Below, piece by piece: positions 58,811 to 64,000 of a stretch of DNA of 64,000 nucleotides. Location of the stretch: NCBI RefSeq assembly GCF_022440805.1, contig NZ_JAKNTK010000001.1, positions 3,596,001 to 3,660,000 on the forward strand, written 5' to 3'. Source of the DNA: Holdemania massiliensis. Its GTDB lineage: Bacteria > Bacillota_I > Bacilli_A > Erysipelotrichales > Erysipelotrichaceae. The position numbers and the translations under genes are program-made. Position 1 is the stretch's first letter; every line of letters starts with the position of its first letter. The notes under the pieces were generated by a model that searched no databases, was not told where the DNA came from, and worked only from the letters and a program-made list of their open reading frames with translations.

Positions 58811-60395
58811 ATTACAGGTTCTGATCATCAGTTCAAGCTCTGCCTGGGAACGCGCGATGTCTCTGGCCCTGCCGCCCCAACGTTTTGAAATAGAAATTAA
58901 AACCTGTCCTGAGCTTGCGGATCGGCCGCTGGCAAAGATCGACATGCTGATCCTGGATGAACCAAATCAGGAAGATCTGCCTGAATTGCGCGAGCGCTGC
59001 GGCAGCCAAACGCTGCTGATCGTCTGCACCGAAGCCTCTGCACAGGCTCCAATCTGGACAACACTGTGTCCGCTTTGTGATGATATCTGGCGCAAACCGA
59101 TGCCCCAGCCGTTGATCACTCAGGCTTTTCAACGCTGGCTGGATGCGCTGAAAACCAAAAAAGAGCTGTGGCTGACGAACAATTATCTGGAATCAACGAT
59201 CAACAGTATTCCGGATCTTGTCTGGTTCAAGGATATCCGCGGCGTTCATGTCAACGTCAACGATGCTTTCTGCCATGCCGTCGGCAAGACGAAAGCGGAT
59301 GTCATCGGACGGGGTCATTATTATATCTGGGATCTGAAACAGGAAGAATATGAGAAAGGCGAATATGTCTGTCTGGAAACGGAAGAAATGGTGCTGAAGG
59401 CGCGCAAAACCTGTCTGTTTGATGAAAAAGTCAAAAGCAAACATGGGCTGCGTCAGTTCAAGACCTACAAAACCCCGATCCTGGACGAAAATGGAGAACC
59501 GATGGGAACCGTCGGCATCGCACATGACGTCACCGATTTAGAAAACATGGGAACCGAAATGGCGATCCTTCTGCGCAGCATGCCTTTTTCCATTCTGGTC
59601 GTCAACAGCGACAATGTGATCATCAATGTCAATGAACGCTTTGAGGATTACTTCTCAGTTCAGGCTGAGGAAATCCTCGGCCAAAATTACAGTCAATGGC
59701 AGGCTCAGGTCCTTCCCCATCTGCACGGCGCGGAAGCTTCAGAATTTCGGGAAGCGACTATCCAGGATGAAAAAGGCGAACGGCTGTTGGAAATCCGCAA
59801 AGAACCGATCTACGATATATTCATGAATCTGGCCGGACAGCTGTATATCTTCCGTGATATCACAACTCAGCGTCAGATGGAGCAGCAGATTCTCTTTAAT
59901 TCCAACACTGATTTTCTCACCGGATTGTTCAACCGCCGGCATTTCTATGAGATTCTGGCTAAGGAACGAGGGGATCAGCGGGTCAGTCTGATCTATGTGG
60001 ATCTGGATTATTTCAAGCTGCTCAATGACACCCAGGGACATCAGGCCGGCGATGAAGCGCTGATCTTGACCTCGGATTTATTAAAGCAATGTTTCCCGGA
60101 CGCTGTGCTGACACGGCTAGGCGGCGATGAGTTTCTGATTTTATATCTGGGGGATTGGGAATTGAATGACCTGAAGCAACGATCCGAGATTTTCCTCAGA
60201 GAAATGAGCGAACAATTCCGCTCGCATTCAGAACTGCCGCACTTAACCGCCAGCATCGGCATTGCCCAAACGGATGATCCGCAGCTTTCCGTGGATCAGT
60301 TAATGCAGCGCAGCGATCAGGCGCTGTATCAGGCAAAACAACGGGGCCGTGATCAAATCTGCATCTATGGAGCTGAAAACGGGCAACCCTTCTGA
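58797..60395 (+). CDS. PAS-PAS-GGDEF diguanylate cyclase
   Basis: The ATG at 58797 with AAGGAGG upstream lies inside the end of the EAL gene (532 aa; the longer frame is not used). Residues 1-110 resemble a receiver-like fold without a clear phospho-Asp; then PAS 1 (about 130-245; STINSIPDLVWFKDIRG), PAS 2 (about 260-365) and GGDEF (about 370-525) with DFLTGLFNRR, VDLDYFKLLND, active site RLGGDEF and QALYQAKQRG. Makes c-di-GMP. Co-translation with an EAL enzyme gives a synthesis/breakdown pair under one promoter. Confidence 0.9.
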   Translation: MFHCKLQVLIISSSSAWERAMSLALPPQRFEIEIKTCPELADRPLAKIDMLILDEPNQEDLPELRERCGSQTLLIVCTEASAQAPIWTTLCPLCDDIWRKPMPQPLITQAFQRWLDALKTKKELWLTNNYLESTINSIPDLVWFKDIRGVHVNVNDAFCHAVGKTKADVIGRGHYYIWDLKQEEYEKGEYVCLETEEMVLKARKTCLFDEKVKSKHGLRQFKTYKTPILDENGEPMGTVGIAHDVTDLENMGTEMAILLRSMPFSILVVNSDNVIINVNERFEDYFSVQAEEILGQNYSQWQAQVLPHLHGAEASEFREATIQDEKGERLLEIRKEPIYDIFMNLAGQLYIFRDITTQRQMEQQILFNSNTDFLTGLFNRRHFYEILAKERGDQRVSLIYVDLDYFKLLNDTQGHQAGDEALILTSDLLKQCFPDAVLTRLGGDEFLILYLGDWELNDLKQRSEIFLREMSEQFRSHSELPHLTASIGIAQTDDPQLSVDQLMQRSDQALYQAKQRGRDQICIYGAENGQPF

Positions 60396-60491
60396 TTGGG
60401 AGTGTTGATCCTCCGTGCATCCCTTTCCTTCCCAAACAGATAAACGGAAGGATGGAAGTTCATCTGGCTCTGTCCTGTTGAATCAATACGC

Positions 60492-60536
60492 AAAAACGAT
60501 CCCTCGTCAAAAGCTGACGAAAGGATCGTTTTTTTG
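60492..60536. terminator. Bidirectional terminator
   Basis: AAAAACGATCC, 20-nt loop with a small inner stem, GGATCGTTTTT, then TT. A-tract on the other side suits the convergent nagB gene. Confidence 0.85.
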
Positions 60537-60545
60537 ATTGGAGCT

Positions 60546-61304
60546 TCAATGAATCTTCTGCGCGCTGATCTCATCCAGATACAAAACAGCGTGCGGATGC
60601 GTACGCAGAATGCTGGCAGGACAGGCAGTGGTCACCGGACCGTTGATCGTCTTGTCAATTGCGGCGATCTTGGTTTCTCCCGGCACCATGCCAAACAGCT
60701 GCGGGATCCGCATCAAGACCGGAATGGTGAGCGTAAACGCCTGCTTCGGAACTTCATCCAGCGCCGCAAAACAGCCGTCGTTGACCTGTTGCTGTCGGCA
60801 GATGGCATCCAGCTCGACCAGTTTGACAATTTTGGGATCCGCAAAATCCGCGACCGGCGGATCGTTGAACGCCAGATGCCCGTTCTCTCCAATTCCATAA
60901 ATGCAGATATCCGGCTTCGCCGCTTCCAGCAGGGTTCCATAACGCAGGCATTCCTGCTGCGGATCAGCGGCTTGGCTGTCAAACAAATGTACCTGTTTCA
61001 AAGGCACGCGGTCATACAGCGAGCGCTTGAGAAAAGCGCCGAAACTCTGCGGGGCAGCGGGATCGATGCCGACGTATTCATCCATATTGAACGCGGTAAT
61101 TCTGCCCCAGTCAATCGCTTCCTGTCCTAAAGAAGCGAGAAACTCATTCTGCGAGGGGGCGGAGGCAAAAACAAGGCTGATCTCCGGCTTGATCTGCAAT
61201 AAACTTCGTATTGCCGCGGCAACCTCCGAGGCGGCCTGACGGCCTAATTCCTGACGTGTTTCAAAAATCTTAACCGTAAGTTCTTCTTTTTTTATAGTCC
61301 GCAT
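60546..61304 (-). CDS. nagB: Glucosamine-6-phosphate deaminase-like protein
   Basis: The ATG at 61304 follows GGGAGG; the frame to 61331 is not used (252 aa). NagB/isomerase family: ASAPSQNEF, ITAFNMDEYVGI, GIGENGHLAFNDPP, and VTTACPAS near the end. Against the E. coli NagB pattern GNDGHxAFNEP, the catalytic Asp-His-Glu set reads Asn-His-Asp, as in a widespread subfamily. Likely converts glucosamine 6-phosphate to fructose 6-phosphate, but the changed residues leave other amino sugars open. Follows nagA by one base. Confidence 0.85.
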   Translation of the reverse strand: MRTIKKEELTVKIFETRQELGRQAASEVAAAIRSLLQIKPEISLVFASAPSQNEFLASLGQEAIDWGRITAFNMDEYVGIDPAAPQSFGAFLKRSLYDRVPLKQVHLFDSQAADPQQECLRYGTLLEAAKPDICIYGIGENGHLAFNDPPVADFADPKIVKLVELDAICRQQQVNDGCFAALDEVPKQAFTLTIPVLMRIPQLFGMVPGETKIAAIDKTINGPVTTACPASILRTHPHAVLYLDEISAQKIH

Positions 61305-61305
61305 A

Positions 61306-62481
61306 TTAATCCTCCCGCTTATCCAGAACAAGCTTTCCGTTTTTTAGGATCAGAATCGGCCGCAGATCGTCGTTGAGCAATAGACAATCCGCATCATACC
61401 CCGGCTCAATTCTGCCTTTATTCGTTAATCCCATAATTTCAGCCGGTGTTTTGGTCGCCATTTTCACTGCGTCGCGCAAGGGAATATTGCAGCGCTGCAC
61501 CGCAATCCGAACGACTTGGCTCATCGAACTGACACTGCCCGCAAATGATTCAAAGTCCGGCATCCAGGCCACGCCGCCGCGCACGATTACCTTATGATCA
61601 CTTTCCTTGGCTCCTAATACGTATTCCCCTTCAGGCAGTCCGGCAGCCCGCATCGAATCCGTAATCAGACAGACCTTATCCGCGCCCTTGCAGCGATAAG
61701 CCAGTTCAGCCAGCTCCGGCGGCAGATGCATGCCGTCTGTGATCAGCTCTGCGGTCGTGTCTTCCATCAGGTAGGCCGACTCGACTAATCCGCCATACCG
61801 CCGCCCCTGCCGGCGATGGACACTGCTCATGCAGGAATACAGGTGCGTATAATGGCTGAATCCCCAGCGGTTGGCTTCCATTGCCTGCTGCGCATCGGCG
61901 TCGCTGTGCGCATAAGCAACCAAAATCTGGTGCCGTCGGCACTCACGGGCAAAGGCTTCCATCCCTTCCAGTTCGCTGGCTGCGCTCCAGCGGCCGATCA
62001 AACTGCCGTATTTCTCCAAAATTTCGCCATATTCCTCCGGATCCGGAGTGCGCAGATATTTTTCCGGCTGCGCGCCTTTCTGCGATGCCGCAAAATAAGG
62101 TCCCTCAAGATGAACACACGGCATATCCGCACGGCCTTCCTGACATTTCTCAGTTTCGCTGTACACCTGCAGAAATTTCAGCGTGGCTTCGCGGCTTCCC
62201 GCCAGCGATGTCGGAATGATCGTCGTCGCTCCCTGCATCAAATGGGCCCGCGCGATGTTGTCAATCGCTTCCTCCGTGCAGTCCATAAAATCATAGCCCA
62301 TCATTCCATGGGTGTGAATATCAATGAAACCGGGGCAGAGATAAGCGCCGTGAGCATCGATGATTTCACATTCCGTTGTTTCCTCATTGGGTGCGACAAA
62401 CTTGCCCTGATCTATGAACACCGTCTTTTCTTCCTCAATCCCGCGGTCACTGATTCCTCGTGCATGAATAATTTTAAGCAT
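61306..62481 (-). CDS. nagA: N-acetylglucosamine-6-phosphate deacetylase
   Basis: 391 aa; AAGGAGGG before the ATG. Amidohydrolase barrel with GFIDIHTHGMMGYDFMD, HLEGPYFA (metal Glu), AYAHSDA, SHYTHLYSCMSSV and LITDSMRAAG (catalytic Asp). Removes acetate from GlcNAc 6-phosphate, giving the substrate of the adjacent NagB. Closer to classic NagA than the homologue at 40713-41906. Cytosolic. Confidence 0.9.
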   Translation of the reverse strand: MLKIIHARGISDRGIEEEKTVFIDQGKFVAPNEETTECEIIDAHGAYLCPGFIDIHTHGMMGYDFMDCTEEAIDNIARAHLMQGATTIIPTSLAGSREATLKFLQVYSETEKCQEGRADMPCVHLEGPYFAASQKGAQPEKYLRTPDPEEYGEILEKYGSLIGRWSAASELEGMEAFARECRRHQILVAYAHSDADAQQAMEANRWGFSHYTHLYSCMSSVHRRQGRRYGGLVESAYLMEDTTAELITDGMHLPPELAELAYRCKGADKVCLITDSMRAAGLPEGEYVLGAKESDHKVIVRGGVAWMPDFESFAGSVSSMSQVVRIAVQRCNIPLRDAVKMATKTPAEIMGLTNKGRIEPGYDADCLLLNDDLRPILILKNGKLVLDKRED

Positions 62482-62618
62482 CCTGTCCCTCCTTGATCAG
62501 AAATAAACTGAATCTGAATAAATCTGAAATGAGAATCCTATTCTATGCTGGTTTACCCATGAACACAGCTTATCCCAAACTGAGCCGGGACCCGCTGCGC
62601 GTTCCAGGAAAAGCTAGG

Positions 62619-62984
62619 TTAATCCGCCGTGGCTTCCGCCTCAAAGACAAACCACTTTCCCTCGATTTCGATCTCAATGGTGTCCTCGGATCCGGTTGTT
62701 TGATAACCATATCCGATTCCAAAATTAGACTGATTGTTCTGAGTCGGTTTTTCACTGCGGTCAACTTCGGATGTAATCGTTCCATCCATCGTTCCGCAGC
62801 GCAGCTCCGCCTCACTCTCACGGCCTGTATCCAGATAAATTCGATCGTTAATCATCACCATCGGGATTAAGTCAACCTTCTTTACCGGATCTTCAGATTC
62901 AGGTTTATTGGATGGAGCCGCAGTGCAGCCTGTCAAGGCAAGCAGAACGAGTACTACGATTCCGTACAAGATCTTCCTTCTCAT
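62619..62984 (-). CDS. Small lipoprotein of unknown function
   Basis: 121 aa; AAGGAGG before the ATG. Lipoprotein signal MRRKILYGIVVLVLLALTGC (Cys about 20), then a Ser/Pro/Glu linker and a short beta-rich domain (MVMINDRIYLDTGRES, TTGSEDTIEIEIEGKWFVFE). Single gene. No family recognised. Confidence 0.7.
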   Translation of the reverse strand: MRRKILYGIVVLVLLALTGCTAAPSNKPESEDPVKKVDLIPMVMINDRIYLDTGRESEAELRCGTMDGTITSEVDRSEKPTQNNQSNFGIGYGYQTTGSEDTIEIEIEGKWFVFEAEATAD

Positions 62985-63238
62985 TTTTCTCCTCCTTATT
63001 GGTCAAGCTTGAGCTTCTCATTTCAATAAGCGTCTTCTTTAACAAGATTATATCATAACAAAAGAGAAATCCTTCACGCTCCTCATGAAAGTTTCCTGCC
63101 ATTTTCCAGCTTCCTGACATCGGTTTCGATTTTCCATCTCAATCTGAAAAATCAGGGGTGCAAAAATCGGTGAACTGAACCTGTATGTCGGAATTTCCCA
63201 GGAAATAAAGCAGAAGGCAGGCTGCCGTTTTTCTTTGC
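62985..63238. other. Intergenic region
   Basis: About 250 bp between divergent genes. No gene or stem-loop of note apart from the MATE promoter at its right end. Confidence 0.4.
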
Positions 63239-63266
63239 TTGAAATTCCCGGACAGGGGCGTATAAT
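63239..63266 (+). promoter_or_regulatory. Promoter of the MATE transporter gene
   Basis: TTGAAA (63239-63244), 16-bp spacer, TATAAT (63261-63266). Confidence 0.75.
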
Positions 63267-63297
63267 ACTTTCGAGACTTAAGGGGGAACTTTTTACT

Positions 63298-64000
63298 GTG
63301 AAAAAATCTTATGCCGTGGATATGGTCAACGGTCCGCTGTTCAGCCGCATCCTCATCTACGCCTTTCCGCTGATTTTATCAGGGGTGCTGCAGCTTCTGT
63401 TTAATGCCGCAGATATCGTCGTTGTTGGAAAGTTTACCGGCAGCCATGCCTTGGCAGCTGTGGGCTCTACCAGCGCTCTGATCAATCTATTAGTCAATCT
63501 GTTTATCGGAATTTCGATCGGCACCAACGTCATGGTCGCTCGGTATTGCGGAGCCCGGGACTGGCAGAACTGCGAAGACACAGTTCATACATCCATTGCC
63601 ATTTCAATCATCGGCGGAATTTTGATGATTTTTGTCGGCGTATTGTTTGCCAAGCCGTTGTTGGAACTGATGGGTACTCCGGCCGACGTCATCACGCATT
63701 CCGTTCTGTATATGCGGATTTATTTCCTTGGCATGCCGGCGTTTATGATCTACAACTTCGGCGCAGCCATCCTGCGGGCAATCGGCGATACCAAACGGCC
63801 GCTGTATTTTTTGACCGTTGCCGGTGTGGTCAACGTGATTTTCAATTTGTTCTTTGTCATTGTCTTCAACATGGGCGTAGCTGGGGTCGCCGTCGCCACT
63901 GTCATTTCTCAGGTGATTTCAGCGGTGCTGATCTTGATGTGCCTGTTAAAAATGGATGGGATGTGCCAGCTGCATAAAAACAAGATTCGGCTGCATGCCG
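63298..64000 (+). CDS. MATE-family efflux transporter, cut by window edge
   Basis: GTG start 9 bp after AAGGGGGAA; the frame is open to the window end (234 aa seen, about half the usual 450). Sequence MVNGPLFSRILIYAFPLILSGVLQLLFNAADIVVVGKF is the standard MATE start, with GSTSALINLLVNLFIGISIGTNV and RAIGDTKRPL further on. Multidrug or metabolite export driven by an ion gradient; substrate not predictable. Confidence 0.92.
   Translation, partial: MKKSYAVDMVNGPLFSRILIYAFPLILSGVLQLLFNAADIVVVGKFTGSHALAAVGSTSALINLLVNLFIGISIGTNVMVARYCGARDWQNCEDTVHTSIAISIIGGILMIFVGVLFAKPLLELMGTPADVITHSVLYMRIYFLGMPAFMIYNFGAAILRAIGDTKRPLYFLTVAGVVNVIFNLFFVIVFNMGVAGVAVATVISQVISAVLILMCLLKMDGMCQLHKNKIRLHA

Noticed and set aside
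60534..61130. 198-codon plus-strand frame
   Set aside because: Antisense to nagB and starting in a bidirectional terminator.

Overview
The window looks like chromosomal DNA of a low-to-mid GC Gram-positive gut bacterium (Bacillota). Signs are strong AGGAGG-type ribosome binding sites before most genes, consensus sigma-A promoters, many intrinsic terminators, lipoprotein signals, mannose-family PTS operons and a BspA-like surface protein. The gene mix resembles Erysipelotrichia such as Holdemania; that placement is an impression from family resemblance, not a search result. No rRNA, CRISPR array, transposase, integrase or phage structural gene was found.

Layout. 1-4.6 kb: a truncated VTC-domain gene, a secreted TIM-barrel-like protein, and a LytS-type kinase with a SARP-like response regulator. 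4.8-13.5 kb: a leucine-rich-repeat surface protein, a metallophosphoesterase and a MarR-controlled heterodimeric ABC exporter. 13.8-20.6 kb: a PRD regulator and PTS operon 1 (EIIC, EIID, EIIA, EIIB and two YdjC/ChbG-type deacetylase homologues), then tRNA-Leu(CAG). 21.1-22.1 kb: a membrane-anchored alpha/beta hydrolase. 22.2-26.0 kb: an AT-rich accessory island between two copies of a direct repeat. It holds two small XRE regulators, a 33-residue signal-peptide-like ORF divergent from a 408-residue HTH/TPR regulator (an RRNPP-type peptide quorum-sensing layout) and two DUF6809-like genes. 26.0-29.3 kb: a 6-phospho-beta-glucosidase and a second AT-rich patch with small secreted proteins. 29.5-41 kb: housekeeping-type genes (rarA, a diguanylate cyclase, tag), a complete livJHMGF operon with a CBS-ACT protein, a HAD phosphatase and a NagA-like amidohydrolase. 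41-47.8 kb: PTS system 2 (EIIB, EIIC, EIID, YdjC/ChbG homologue, NagA-like; PRD regulator; divergent EIIA). 48.0 kb: tRNA-Leu(UAG). 48.3-54.3 kb: a two-component system and a MacAB-like export operon. 54.7-56 kb: a MarR/nitroreductase pair. 56.2-60.4 kb: a FIST-EAL protein and a PAS-GGDEF protein. 60.5-62.5 kb: nagB and nagA. 62.6-64 kb: a lipoprotein and the start of a MATE transporter.

How it works together. Amino-sugar metabolism dominates: two mannose-family PTS systems carry YdjC/ChbG-type deacetylase homologues and there are two NagA-like and one NagB-like enzyme, which fits import of N-acetylated sugars, deacetylation and entry to glycolysis. The two PTS operons share a promoter-proximal element. 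Regulation can be read in several places: 11-bp-period direct repeats 10 bp before the -10 of both the OmpR-type regulator gene and its export operon; tandem 11-bp repeats 8 bp before a -10 beside the SARP-like regulator; near-palindromes in two MarR promoters; and a palindrome at the predicted start site of the peptide gene.

The most promising candidate for an undescribed system is the peptide/RRNPP-regulator cassette at 22.9-24.4 kb with its companion DUF6809-like genes, set inside repeat-flanked AT-rich DNA.
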